The position numbers and the translations under genes are program-made. From positions 27,236,131 through 27,300,130 of the forward strand of contig NC_045140.1 in the NCBI RefSeq assembly GCF_008831285.2: a DNA stretch of 64,000 bases, in the 5' to 3' direction. The notes below the pieces were generated by a model, which had not been told where the DNA came from, ran no database searches, and saw only the letters and a program-made list of their open reading frames with translations. The stretch comes from Nymphaea colorata. Its lineage: Eukaryota; Streptophyta; Magnoliopsida; Nymphaeales; Nymphaeaceae. Below are positions 46,253 to 57,399 of this stretch, piece by piece. Each line of letters starts with the position of its first letter. Within the stretch, counting starts at the first letter, position 1.

Positions 46253-46763
46253 ATGGCCGCGCAGCATGTCGTCCCCAACCTCTACGAGACAGCGTCCCAG
46301 CCCGACACAGGCGACCCTTACACCTTCCTAGAATTCAACACGCAAGGCGACGACTACGACTACGAATTCAGGGAGCTCAGCCAGCCGATCAGGTCGACCG
46401 TGTGGTCTCCCAACAACTGGCCTCCCTACCACCGGTGCCGCGGCGGCCAACGAGTCGAACAACCGCGATCTGCCTGCAGATACGGCGTCTGCCAACACGG
46501 CCGCGTCGTCTCCCAGGCCTACCGGGACGAAAGGCCGGTGGAACCAGGGCGTGACAGATGCCTTGGCTGCGGGTATCGGTGAGCTGAGCTTCGAGGCAAC
46601 TGGCGATGAGGAGGGCTTTGAGGTTGGCAAGGGCGGGGATTTCACTGAGCATGCGTCCCGGTATTGCGGGGTGCAGAACCCTGCTTGCGTCGTCCCGTCC
46701 TGCCGCAAGTGGTTCTGCAATTCAAGGGGCAACACGTCCGGGTCTCATATTGTTAATCATCTG
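46253..46763 (+). pseudogene. UPF1: UPF1 (regulator of nonsense transcripts 1) first exon, broken
   Basis: The ATG opens into LYETASQPDTGDPYTFLEFN and FRELSQPIRSTVWS, diagnostic of the plant UPF1 N-terminus. One extra base near 46425 shifts the frame, after which the second frame reads TGAAAANESNNRDLPADTA, VTDALAAGIGEL and then DFTEHASRYCGVQNPACV. The zinc-binding CH domain is damaged: the first Cys of HACxYCG is Ser, and the RCNV segment of CVVRCNVPSCRKWFC is missing. SRGNTSGSHIVNHL then ends at a likely donor, CTG/GTTGGT, at 46763. No exon 2 or helicase follows. UPF1 is the RNA helicase of nonsense-mediated decay. This is a duplicated 5' end, no longer coding for a full protein. The frameshift could in principle be an assembly error, but the two zinc-site changes argue for decay. 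Confidence 0.9.
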
Positions 46764-47307
46764 GTTGGTTGCCGTTTCTCTTCATCCTTTATTTATTGAA
46801 AATGGGCGCCATTATGTCTCGTTTCTATTTTTGGGGCTTCAGTATGTTTCTCAATTTTGTTGAACAAATATTAATGTTGGATTTGGTCTGCGATTTTGCC
46901 TTCCGAACTGCGTCCTTCCGCTTTTACTTGTTCCCTGGATGTGTTTGGTGCAATACAAGTCCGTAATTAGGAAATTGAACTGAGGAAGGTAGCCGAATGG
47001 GCAATTGGACCGAGTGCAGTTCCTACAAAGACTTTATAATTGCCGAGAGGAAGTTTTTTCTTTTTGTTTTCTTTTCATTTGCTCCGTGGAAGGTGATAAT
47101 AAAAGCGATTTTTGTTGATTTTGTCCTTGTAACATTGAAGAATGCTGGTTGGGGTTAATGCATTGTCAATGACAATGCCGGTTGGTATTAAACCTATGCT
47201 TGCTGTTTAAGAAAAAGTGATGACTGATTCTTGCCAGTAATAAAAATTCTTTTGGTTGTATGGGTTCCTTTTGTTATGATTGTTCTTTTTCTGATTGATT
47301 TGCCAAT
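46764..47307 (+). other. intron-like remainder of the UPF1 fragment
   Basis: T-rich sequence following the UPF1 donor, with no exon recognised. Probably the start of UPF1 intron 1. It runs directly into the palindrome. Confidence 0.6.
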
Positions 47308-48069
47308 ATCTAATGATCTTTCAAATCCTTGGATTTAGATATTGTTGCTAGTGGATGTTTCATACTTGCTGTTTGTTGTTTATTTTGGATGTTATATATT
47401 CATTCTGATTTGATTTTTGTTAATTGGTTTGTGTCTTTTGCAAATTTGCCGCAGGTTTTTTTTAGTGCATGTACATGTTTTTCTATTTCCTTTTATCATT
47501 AGGAGTCGCTGAAGAAAAAAATGTTGGCGTAACTTTCATTTGTTTTGGTCTATTTATGTACAAACAAAAAACCATCAACCATAAGCCAAGGCCAAAATGC
47601 GCTTTGCTTTATTGCTTTTGCCTATTTTTATACCAAAAAAAACCATCAGACATTCAAACTTAGCAAACACCAGACAACCTCATTAAAGTCCTAATGAGGT
47701 TGTCTGGTGTTTGCTAAGTTTGAATGTCTGATGGTTTTTTTTGGTATAAAAATAGGCAAAAGCAATAAAGCAAAGCGCATTTTGGCCTTGGCTTATGGTT
47801 GATGGTTTTTTGTTTGTACATAAATAGACCAAAACAAATGAAAGTTACGCCAACATTTTTTTCTTCAGCGACTCCTAATGATAAAAGGAAATAGAAAAAC
47901 ATGTACATGCACTAAAAAAAACCTGCGGCAAATTTGCAAAAGACACAAACCAATTAACAAAAATCAAATCAGAATGAATATATAACATCCAAAATAAACA
48001 ACAAACAGCAAGTATGAAACATCCACTAGCAACAATATCTAAATCTAAGGATTTGAAAGATCATTAGAT
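47308..48069. repeat. near-perfect long palindrome, 378-bp arms, 6-bp loop
   Basis: Left arm 47308-47685 and right arm 47692-48069 are reverse complements around the loop AAGTCC. Position x pairs with 95377 minus x. I found one mismatch (47331 against 48046) and no indels by eye. The left arm is continuous with the UPF1-like intron, and the right arm meets unrelated sequence at 48070. The identical 64-codon open frames on both strands come from this symmetry and are not genes. Near-identity means the inversion is very recent, subject to gene conversion, or an assembly artefact. Confidence 0.95.
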
Positions 48070-48899
48070 TGAATAACCAGCAAAACATTATCAAGCTTAG
48101 ATATAAGTCTGTAACCTTCATATTACACGTTAGCTAAGCATTGGCAGGGCAAAACAAGCCGACTTGACACTCGGTGTTTGTGCTAATTACCCATTTATGC
48201 ATAATGAGCTGCTAATTGCACAGCTCCCCTTACAAAAATAAATTGTCGGTTAGCCATGAGCTTGCTATTTATTCATCAGCTCTACCTGCAAACTGAAAGG
48301 CTGCAAGAGGAATCATGTTCATGGGAAAAATGGTTCATGAGTTGGCTAGTTAGAATTGGTTTCCTAAACGAAAGTTAGTTTGAGAAACAACGCTTGAGAT
48401 GTAAAATGGAAATGATGTGAGGAATCATGTTCTGGAAAACAAAGTCATTGTTAGCAACTCTGTCCCAGGCGTTCGTTCTAGAAGGACTCTTGTCAGATTA
48501 CAAAGATTAGTTAAATGTATGCATCAAAAAAAGAAGTCATTTTCCTAATGGCTCCAGGTCCCATGTTTGAATTGGACTCAACCTCCTTAAATTTCTATCA
48601 TTCTTGGTACCACGGGTCTGACCAGAGCAGAAGCACCATTTTTCTCTTGATGTGAATATATATATAGATATATGCAATTCGCTTTATCATTAATTAAAAA
48701 ATATTGATAATCTTTAATTCTAGATTGAAGATTAGTAACTCATGAAGAGCGAACAATTAGTTTCATTTGCAGTAATAGATACATAGTTTGTTTTTTCTTT
48801 TGTTCTTTTCAGAAATAAGACAACCGATTGTTTGCATACGCCTGCCTCGAGAGAGGTGAAATAAAAAAATAGCGCTACATTCTCAGAATATCATAATTC
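48070..48899. other. no gene seen
   Basis: AT-rich intergenic DNA with no supported gene or repeat boundary. Confidence 0.5.
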
Positions 48900-49832
48900 T
48901 TGAGCAAGGTACCGCCCCCACAAAAATATCCTAAATGAATCATAAACACCAAATCATAACTGATAATTAACAAATTTAAATAATTACGCATAGAACAAGC
49001 TTAAATAGTTGAAGTTCCTACAATCATGATAACGATAAACATAGAAAACTAAATCTGATTTTTATGGAAAGATTTTATTTTTCATTTATCATTAATTTTG
49101 ATTGATTTTGTTGGGATTCTTTCTTTGAATCTCTCTTGAATGATTGACTATCAAACTTATCGTTAACATCCTCTAAGGTGATCATGCCATCCCTTTGGCA
49201 ATGATTTGACGAGCCCAAATTTGCTTTATAAAGTTTTTTGTGAAGGTAGATCGTGCTTTGGCAGCAATTCAAAAAACCCAAGTTTGATTTGTCAAGATTT
49301 TGGTGAAGAAGATAACAATGAATTTGGTCGCATGCAGGCCACCTATGGGCTTCATTCTTTTTCATCAAGCATCCTGCTCTAATACCAAGATAAAAAATAA
49401 AAAATAAGTAAAACAAATAAAAACCAGCATGAAAAAATTCTTTTCATTAAACGTATATGGTTTTTCACCCTGAAAGGCCACCATGAGCATTGGTTACACA
49501 ATGCATGGAACGAACTTAAATAGTTGAATGTCCTATAATCTTGACAATGATAAAAATGAGAAACTAAATCTAATTTTTGTGGAAAGTTTTTTATTTCTTC
49601 ATCATTAACTTTGATAGATCTTACTAAGATTATTTCCTTCAATTTCTCTAGAACGGTTGTCTTTCAACCTTATCATTTAACGCTAAAATCTTGGCAACGA
49701 TACATATGAGAAACTAAATCTGATTTTTGCAGAAAAATTTTCTTTTTTCTTTATGATTAGTTTTGATTGATCTTGCGAGGATTTTTTCCTTAAATATCTC
49801 TAAAACGGTTGTCTTTCAACCTTATCGTTAAC
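48900..49832 (-). mobile_element. TRIM-like retroelement, minus strand, with partial tandem LTR
   Basis: Reverse-strand relative of the element at 2935-3940. LTR starts (TGTTAACGATAAG on the minus strand) lie at about 49168 and 49832, with a third LTR body between 49440 and 49670. The internal part (49169 to about 49385) includes the primer-binding-like TGGTATTAGAGCAGGATG near 49385. There is no gag or pol. The outer LTR end at 49832 directly abuts the terpene synthase fragment that follows. Confidence 0.75.
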
Positions 49833-50094
49833 AGAACCAGACAAAGGTAGCGGAGGAACAAACATGGCAGCACATATGGCACTTGCTAAAGGATGCATGG
49901 AGGAGGCTGAACAGCACTCGGCTCAGCAACATCAGCAACATACTGCCTTCTCTCGATCCTTCATGGACGTGGCGCTCAACATTGCGAGGGTCTCCCAGTG
50001 CATGTATGATTATGAAGATAGCGTTGGTGTCTTGAAGCATGAGTCCATGGACCGTGTCTACTCTCTCATTGCCGAACCCATCCAAACTGCCTAA
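49833..50094 (+). pseudogene. terpene synthase, last-exon fragment
   Basis: Two frames together give the C-terminus of a plant terpene synthase. The first reads HIWHLLKDAWRRLNST, matching the HIxxLIxxAWKxLN region at the start of the last exon. After a frameshift, FSRSFMDVALNIARVSQCMY and then DRVYSLIAEPI appear, matching PFxRxFLDxALNLARVSQCxY and DRVxSLLFEPI. A stop lies at 50092-50094. The catalytic DDxxD and NSE/DTE motifs are on earlier exons and absent here. An apparent 76-codon frame with an internal ATG covers only part. The fragment starts at the end of a TRIM LTR, which probably truncated it. Confidence 0.85.
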
Positions 50095-51412
50095 GCAAAC
50101 CACCAATCGCTTCTTCCCACTTTCAACCATGTTGCTGCTCATTAACCGAATCGTACTTATGATACTATATATCATCATGCAATAAAATGAGTACATTAAT
50201 ATATTAAATTAAGTGCTCTCTCTCTCTCTCTGTCACACACACACATGTATGCACACAGTCATAATTTGTTCTTCCAATCTCACATTTACTATCAGTAGAA
50301 CTGTTTGGATTTAGATGAATGGTGTTCTTGTTTGGTAACTTGAACAAAAAATTAATTCAATAAAAATACAGATCCTGTACAAATGGGTCTTGGTCTGTAT
50401 CATAATGAAAGACAAAAAAAAAATTAACAAAACATATATATACATAACAACCACTTATTATTTCAACTCAAACTTTATTAATCTTTATGTTTTATAGTAT
50501 GAAAATCAACACAAAAGTGACTTTTATATACTTAAAAGGATGTTGTTGACTCTTAAAAAACTTATTTATGCATCGCAATGCCATTTTAGGTAGATAGATT
50601 TTATTGTTTTGATGACTGAGATTCATGTCCACATTTTAAAAGAAAAGGGTATGGAATGCTAATGAGCGCAGCACTGTTTATAATCATCTTTTGCAAGAGA
50701 CCCTACGGATCCCAAAAGCAAGAACTTCCATAGTTTATGTCCAAAGAAAACAAGAAGTGCCTCTCCAAAAGAACCTGACATGTACAAAAAAAAAAAAGAG
50801 GAGAGACGACTCCTTCACCGCTGCACATGTCAAAGATGCAATTCAACGAAAAAAATAAACGCAGATGACAATTCCTCTAATAATTAAAATCATTTTACAG
50901 ATCTAGACAATTCTAAAGCTACAATTACACAACACTCTCCCTTTAGCATATATATAAAAAAAAAAAACCCAAACCACCCACCGGTCACCTCCTTCTCCAC
51001 CGCCACTACCAAAGAGGCTCCCCACAAGAGCACAACTAAAACAATATTTCATATTCATTCCCCACTTGGCTTTTCTTTTTCTTTTTTTTTTTGGAAAAAC
51101 AAAACTTTAGACATACGGAAAAAAAAATGCATATGTTTTGATATGCTTTCCTCACGATGGGTGAGTTGTTTTGTTTTCCCCATTAACTTAAAATTGAAAC
51201 TTTTTAACCTATGAGTTTGAGTTGCTATTCTACCTCATTCAACGAAGTTTGATGTTTCAAAACTCAATTGGCTTAAACTTGGTTCGAGCTTCCAAAAATA
51301 AGTTCAACTCGACCGAGCTCATTAAGACATGAATGATCCAGTCATTCCAAACGAGTCAAGCTTTAACATCCTCGGCTCTGCTGGTGCACGACTGACTGCA
51401 AGAGTGACGTCT
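50095..51412. other. no gene; CT and CA microsatellite
   Basis: A (CT)n run is followed by (CA)n at 50214-50245. The rest is AT-rich with several poly(A) runs. No gene is supported. Confidence 0.5.
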
Positions 51413-51472
51413 TCTTATGATATTTGACCGTTGACTTTGATTTCTTATGATATTTGACCGTTGACTTTGATT
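51413..51472. repeat. 30-bp tandem duplication with paired W-boxes
   Basis: A 30-bp unit occurs twice head to tail. Each unit contains TTGACCGTTGACT, that is two WRKY W-boxes (TTGACC and TTGACT) one base apart, giving four in 60 bp. No recognised gene starts nearby: a 61-codon open frame at 51461 has no known motif. Confidence 0.8.
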
Positions 51473-52129
51473 TTGGGTTTGAAGAACAAAATTAAACCCA
51501 TCTTCTCAACAAGTTCGGTGAAGTGCTTTTGCAATCGTTTAATTGCAAAAGGGACAATAAAATGGGAGTCACTCCCGACAAGATTTTCATTGGAATTGCA
51601 AAAGGGAGACAAACGGAGTCACTCCCAATTCTCAATTTCATCTTAAGCTTTCCAATCAATCAACATTTTCATTTTCCCTTTCATTTTTCTCTTTTCTCAC
51701 CAATTTCTCTTTTCTCACCAAGTTGATCGTTATTTTTCCTTCCTTTTTTTTTCTCGCCCACACTTTTTCTCCTGCCTTTAAGCACTTCTCATGGCAGGTG
51801 TCATTACCGAACACACCACCATAGCATAGTCAGTGTGGAAAAGAATGCATGAATAAAAAATAAACTAGCCGCCTGAGTCGAACTTGAGTTGAAAATGTAA
51901 AGCTCGTGTCAAGCTCGAGCTGACTAAACATGAATCGAGCCAAGCTGAAGCTGACTGAGCTCGAGCTCAACTCTGCTCGTGCGCAGCCCTACGATGAGGG
52001 ACAGATCAGATTGTATCTACCAAGTATTAAATCAACAAACAGACCTTCTTACGTGATCTACGACGCGGCTCGCTGGTGGACCCAAAAGCAGCTTCGGCCC
52101 ATCACGGGTATAACGACCCAGAAATTTTA
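51473..52129. other. no gene; possible DNA-element edge
   Basis: Positions 51895-51990 are rich in GCTCGAGCT words and end CGTGCGCAGCCCTA, like a terminal repeat of an hAT-type non-autonomous element. A partner end was not found. No gene. Confidence 0.45.
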
Positions 52130-53159
52130 AAGTTTTTTTAATTTACTTAATAAACAAATCTGCAAATAAAAATAAGATAGAATCACGTTAAAAATATTGG
52201 CCAATACAGGTTGATACGCTGTATCATTTAGGCAACAGGCAAGCGACGTGTTTTGATCTATTTTTACAAAATTGATCCTGAAGTAAGCATGAGAAGAAAC
52301 GAAAAATTGTGTGAAAGTACGGTTAAGATATCTCAAAAGCCATCGGCAAATACTTGTCATAACTATTTATAAAAACAGAAGCAGTCGCCACCTTAATTAC
52401 TTATATGCAAATTGGTCGATGTATTCGAACTGCATCATGATTTGTTATAATTTGAAATTCTTCAAATGTAAGAACCTTATGGACAAGTTCAAAAGCAACC
52501 TCATCTTCAATTCATGTGTTGTTATTGGGAAATCGGGAAGCGGTACTGAACAAGATCTGGATTGAACTTTAAAGTTTGATAGACCTTAAATTTTGGTGTG
52601 GACTTATGTGATCACATCATGGTATGGGCTTATGTGATCACATCAGTATGACTCATTTGGACAAGCTGGTAGTACCGACTGCACCAGAAACTTGGCGTAT
52701 TCAAATATGACCATGGACAAGCTAGGCAGCCATGAACCTGATGTTGGGTAGTGGCCGTGAGCCCTATCCCTTTCATTTTGTAACTGCAAAGAAGATCCTG
52801 CAATTATAGAATTAAAACAAGAAATAAATCATGTTACCGTTTTGATTCTTACCTTAAATCTCCTTGCCATAACCGTAGCTGGGTAATTGGAGAAATCTTG
52901 AGAGGCGGTCTATAAAACCCAGCGTCTTTACCTTAATACATTATCGTTGAGAAATCAACTGTCAGAAGCAAACCCTCATACTGTTCTTTTTAGCTTTCTC
53001 CTCTTTCTTCTCTCTGTTTTCTTTGTCACAGGTGCTGCCCCTTATCCTGCTAGTCAGACGACGGCTATTTCCACTGCTATACTGAGCTCTTTATCCATCA
53101 CCTGACCCTTGACCAGAAGTGCTGCAACTTCCGGTGCGCCTAGCGACGCTATGTCATTC
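52130..53159 (-). repeat. module left of PR-1 3' flanks
   Basis: Parts recur at 9990-10240, 13560-13740 and 58850-59640. At about 52700-52745 CAAGCTAGGCAGCCATGAAC matches 13655-13675. At about 53105-53160 a GACCAGAAGTGCTGCAACTT block matches the line before copy 2's 3' flank. The DNA between is unique. No gene seen. Confidence 0.6.
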
Positions 53160-54110
53160 TTGTCAAGAGGCAAGTAACATTATTTGATGCATAATATTCA
53201 ATCAAAATATGGTAACAAGGTTCACATCCAAAAGTACACCTGATTGGTGCTGTAGCGTTTGCTTATGACAAAGCAAAGCGAGGGCCTGGGTATGAATTAA
53301 GCTGATCACTCATGAAGTGCTGCAAATAGTAACCCTAGCCGTTTTCCCGTATATCATTTGTCCTTTTAGGATGAAAGATGGTGCCTGTCTTCACTTTTAA
53401 AGTTAAAATGAATCAAGCTCCTTCGTTGGAGCATCGACGCCCAGTTATAAATGGAAGTTGATGGGGATCAAGCCCGTTCATTCAGCATGAATAGACGACG
53501 ACCGAAATCATGATTAGACTCTCTCTTTTTGTCTCTCTCAAACAGCGACAGAAAAGGATGCAATTTTTATCACAAAGTACATGTAGATACTATTTGACGG
53601 GATAAGTAAGCAACGGAGGACGGCGGATAACATTCGTAGGATATATCAACGGGGCTAGCTACCCAACGTCCACCCTCACAAGTTATTCTATATAGATGAG
53701 CGAGTCTACGAGAAGCACGCAGAGGCTTTGGTGATTGAGAATCGAAGTCTTTATAATACGGGTGCATGCATTTTCAAACTCAAGAAACTCAGCAGACATC
53801 AGCCTCTTGTTTACAATTTACTTCGCCAACTTTGGGACGATTCTGGTTTGATGTCTGAATAGAAATTCAAATTTGGTCTTTAGAGTCTCTCATAATTACT
53901 TGCAAGTTGCAAGAAAAGACCCAAGCATGAACAGTTAAGTTGTCAAAAATGAATCAGAATATCGGAAGGAGCAGTTAAGAAATTGAGTTGCGACCTGTGA
54001 TTGCGCACAAGTTGTACGAAATTAGGTTGTACTGGATCCCAGATGAGAAAAGTTAATGATGGAAAAAGTTGACCGGACGAAAAAAATAAAAAGATGGAAA
54101 ACATTGACCG
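53160..54110 (-). repeat. PR-1 unit from which the gene is deleted
   Basis: Positions 53160-53700 are the PR-1 3' flank (as 1-638). At about 53700 it joins directly to sequence that in copy 2 lies near 15205-15260, upstream of the gene (GAGAATCGAA words), and then to the distal module at 53930-54110 with TTGACC at 54069-54074 and 54104-54109. The coding sequence, TATA block and proximal promoter are missing between them. The inverted unit at 20660-21700 shares this arrangement, so the deletion probably predates that inversion or duplication. Confidence 0.75.
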
Positions 54111-56440
54111 GAAGTCAGCTATATATATCGTTATATATATAAGGTGAACCTTACCTCCTCTTGCGGTGACGGTGGGAGGGGAAAGCATCACCCTCCGGGA
54201 CTATCCTCTGGCTGAAGAAGAGGGATTGGAGAAGGAGATGAAATTGGGTACAACACGTATGCACCAAAAGGAAAAGGAGTTAGGGGGTATTTTTGAAGTT
54301 TTTTATAAAATAATTGAGAATTTAGACTTCCTAACTTTTTCATCATTTTCGTTCATCCTTTTAAAAAAAGTCTCTTTTTATTTTATCAAAAGTATTTTGA
54401 TCATTGAACACTCATGTACACAATTTTTATGCACAGGAATGTGCACATAACCAGCATCCTTTGGCAAACCGAGTGCATGGTGGTTCACGCAACGTATATC
54501 CATCCTAAAAAAAAAAGAGAATGGGAGTTGGGATACTTTAGAAATTTCAAAAAATTAATGCTTTTTTGAACTTTTAATTTTCTCAGCTTCCTACTTTTAT
54601 GATCAACGATATTATGGTCATTCAGGATTGTATTTGTTGTCCAATTTAAGTCAGTACCACAGCGAGATGTTAATTAGCTTAAGAATATCGACGGATACCG
54701 TTCATCCGGAAGCGCCAATGACGGATACCGTTCATCCTTTGTAGAAATGCTGTCATTGACTATGATAAAATTCCTTGACATCTAAATAGAAACAACTGCC
54801 AGTTTATTGATTAACATGGAAATATAAACTATTGCTTTTCGGACAAAATTAATGAAAAGAAGATTAGAAAGAAATTAAAATTACATGATCATGGTGTTAT
54901 GTGGGTGTGTTCTTTACATTCCCAGATCTTAAACACAGCTGGAATGGAAGCGTATGTACAGTTTAACCTCACATTCCCATGACTCATGGCCCGAGCTTGG
55001 CTGCTTTTTAAACAGACTTGGCCTCACTGCTGTTTAAATCCGCAAGAGTCATCAACTTGAATCGGAATATTTTGACTGGGTTCCTAGGCTTGTTCAAGGG
55101 GCACCAATGATCGCCCTACCTTCTAGGGTATCGGTAAAATCTGGAAAGAATCGGCGAATCAGACTGAATCGCCTGATTTTCTCCCTGAAAAATGGCAGTG
55201 CTTGTTTTGGTAATTTCCTTTTTTTTAATTAAAAAACCTTTGGAAGCTGTATTGTGTGACATCCACCCTTCATCTTTGAAAGGGGTAGTAAAACCCTAAT
55301 TTCAAGTGGAAGCCCTAATTTCAATTTGAATACTATATAATTTTGCGACAGGCTAGGGTTTTGGAGGTGAAGTCTCCAGAAACTCATGATTTCCAATTAG
55401 GGATGGCGTTTCATGTTAACGGCCACACACTTGACCGAACCCTTGAGTCCCTCCCCCTCCGCGCTCACCGTCTCTCTCTCTCTCTCTCTCGCTTTCTCTG
55501 CTACAGAGGGACTCATCCACTTGCGACAAAAAAAGTTTGATGGTATCCTTTTCTATTCGTCTTGTTTTGGGTTTTCAAATTTTCAAAGGGGGTCCCTTTC
55601 TTGGAATTCTTTTGGTGGCAGGGGACGCTCTCCCTCTCGTCACCCATTTCTTTGCCGGAACGTCCTTTCCAATCAATCAAGTGAATGTGAGAGCATTCAC
55701 CAACATCTTATTAATTGAAGAATATAAATTTGGAAAGTATCCGTCCGTTCATCATCGATTTATTTATTGTATTTAGTTAGGTTCTCTAATTCTCAGCCCC
55801 AAATTAGTAGCCTCTCTTTGCTTTGTGTATTTCTGCTTTTGCTTTATTCGTTAGTATTTCTTTTTTGTTATGTTTTGATATTTTTTCAATTGTATCTATT
55901 TTTAAATTGTAAATATATTTTAATCAATATGATTTTTCGATTTGATTCACCTAAATCATTTGGCTTTTCAAATCGATTGAAAAACCCTTCTTGGTAACAA
56001 TGCTTGGCACGCGCTATCAAGCCTCATTGTAAACTGCAGATGGAGACATAACCAAATCCGTTGTGCCATTTGCTCCCTACCTTACCTTACCAAAATGGCC
56101 GCACTTTTCCCAAAAATTCTTCTTTTTTCATGAAAAAGTTAAAACAGGTCGCTGTCCAGTAACTAGTAAGGAATAGTGTACGTGAAGGGCAGGAGCGAAA
56201 AAGCGTCCAGTATCATCAAATTTCATGATAATTAAAGGCAGTTAGGCACGAGTGGCAAATTGATACCGCCTTGAACACTGGGGAGGGTAGATTCATGTGC
56301 AAATGACCTGTAAAATTTATTTATTTATTTATTTAAACAACTGTATGCATACATTTTATTCTAGGTAAACGAGCTGCTGCTCTGACTATTAAAACCCAAA
56401 GTAAACTAAGGCGAAGCCAAATGTTAATTTGGCACGCCAT
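54111..56440 (-). repeat. unit of PR-1 pseudogene 5, left part
   Basis: Positions 54200-55290 match 27054-28133. Positions 55290-55335 match 32060. Positions 55500-56440 match 33680-34976, without the MITE. A short segment at 55335-55500 with CTCTCTCTCT and a GGGATGGCGTTTC block is not in the other units. A (TTTA)n run lies at 56304-56333 and AATAAA on the minus strand at 56355-56360. No independent gene is supported. Confidence 0.75.
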
Positions 56441-56934
56441 TTAGTAGGGACGCTCCCCTGGAAAGTTACCAGGAGGGTCGTAGTTGCAGGTGATGAAGGT
56501 GGCACCACTGGTACATGTGACCCTGGCACAGCCCAGCTGCACCGAGTTGCGCCACACCACCTGAGTGTAGCTTCCGCACCTCTTCCCACTGGCACAGGTG
56601 TTGGTGCTATAGTCGTAGTCACTCTTTTCAGACACCCACAAGTTCACGGCATCAACTGCAGTGTAGTCTTGCCCAGTCCCCTTGAAGATGTTCTCCCCAT
56701 ACGGGCCGTCGGAGGGCACCAGGTTGCAGTCACCGATCCTTTGGTTGGTATAGTTCTGGGCGTAGGCTGCAACGGTCTTGTCCCATACCATAGGACCAAC
56801 ACCACTTGTGCTCGAGCTGCGTTGTGAGGAGCAAGGAAGTCTTGGGGAGAGTTTTGGGCGTGAGTGCCATGGATTAGCATTGCAACGCCCAACAGTAAGC
56901 TGAACCAAACAAGAGCGTCAGGGGAACGCTCCAT
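56441..56934 (-). pseudogene. PR-1 pseudogene 5, single frameshift
   Basis: The minus-strand ATG at 56932-56934 opens [20 protein letters not shown], a normal PR-1 signal peptide, and runs through [18 protein letters not shown] one-base deletion near 56805 (ACCACTTG where intact copy 4 reads ACCAACTTC) then breaks the frame. The remainder is open in another frame: [52 protein letters not shown] and [11 protein letters not shown], stop at 56441-56443. Besides the frameshift, AHN is PHN and the GHYTQ His is Ser. TATA box at 57039-57046 and upstream motifs are intact, so it may still be transcribed. The single lesion suggests recent loss; an assembly error is the alternative. Confidence 0.93.
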
Positions 56935-57038
56935 TTTAGCTGATCACAAGAAGAAAGCCAAAGAAAAGAGAGATTGGTCTGAAAAGTAGGAAGCAAGAAC
57001 TTTGGGCTTGTGATAGCATAATGGAGAGAAGTTTTCAA

Positions 57039-57046
57039 ATTTATAG
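57039..57046 (-). promoter_or_regulatory. TATA box of PR-1 pseudogene 5
   Basis: CTATAAAT on the minus strand, 105 bp upstream of the ATG, conserved with the other copies. Confidence 0.8.
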
Positions 57047-57235
57047 AGCACCATGCGCAGCTTGAATAGGCTTCAACATCTTTGAGAAGTATGTCGTCCA
57101 AAGTTAGACAACTGATTTTGTTTTGGTGCCCGAATAGGACTTATTATTAGTATAAAAAACTCAATGTCGACCTAAAGTTTCCGAAAGTTGGCGTCTATCA
57201 CTCGCAAGTTGTGAAAGGAAAGACGGATGCATGCA

Positions 57236-57243
57236 TTACGTAA
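57236..57243. promoter_or_regulatory. ACGT motif TTACGTAA
   Basis: Same conserved palindrome as at 35779 and 63173, about 302 bp upstream of the ATG. Confidence 0.6.
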
Positions 57244-57391
57244 GTTGTTTACGTTGTTAATAGATCTGCAAGGTTAGAAATTTTTTGAAAAGCAAGTAAG
57301 ACATTGATTCGCCAAGCGTGACTGGACAAACGTTGTGCACAATTGGATGGCGTTGGATATCTACAGATGAAAAAATTAATGGCGGACAACG

Positions 57392-57397
57392 TTGACT
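57392..57397. promoter_or_regulatory. W-box TTGACT in the distal promoter
   Basis: Lies in GGCGGACAACGTTGACTAGG, a block shared with 63322-63341 but deleted in the promoter of copy 4. W-boxes bind WRKY factors; activity here is inferred. Confidence 0.5.
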
Positions 57398-57399
57398 AG

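Noticed and set aside
47469-47908. Two identical 64-codon open frames on opposite strands
   Set aside because: They are a direct result of the palindrome and lie in intron-like sequence. No known motif or initiation context was seen.
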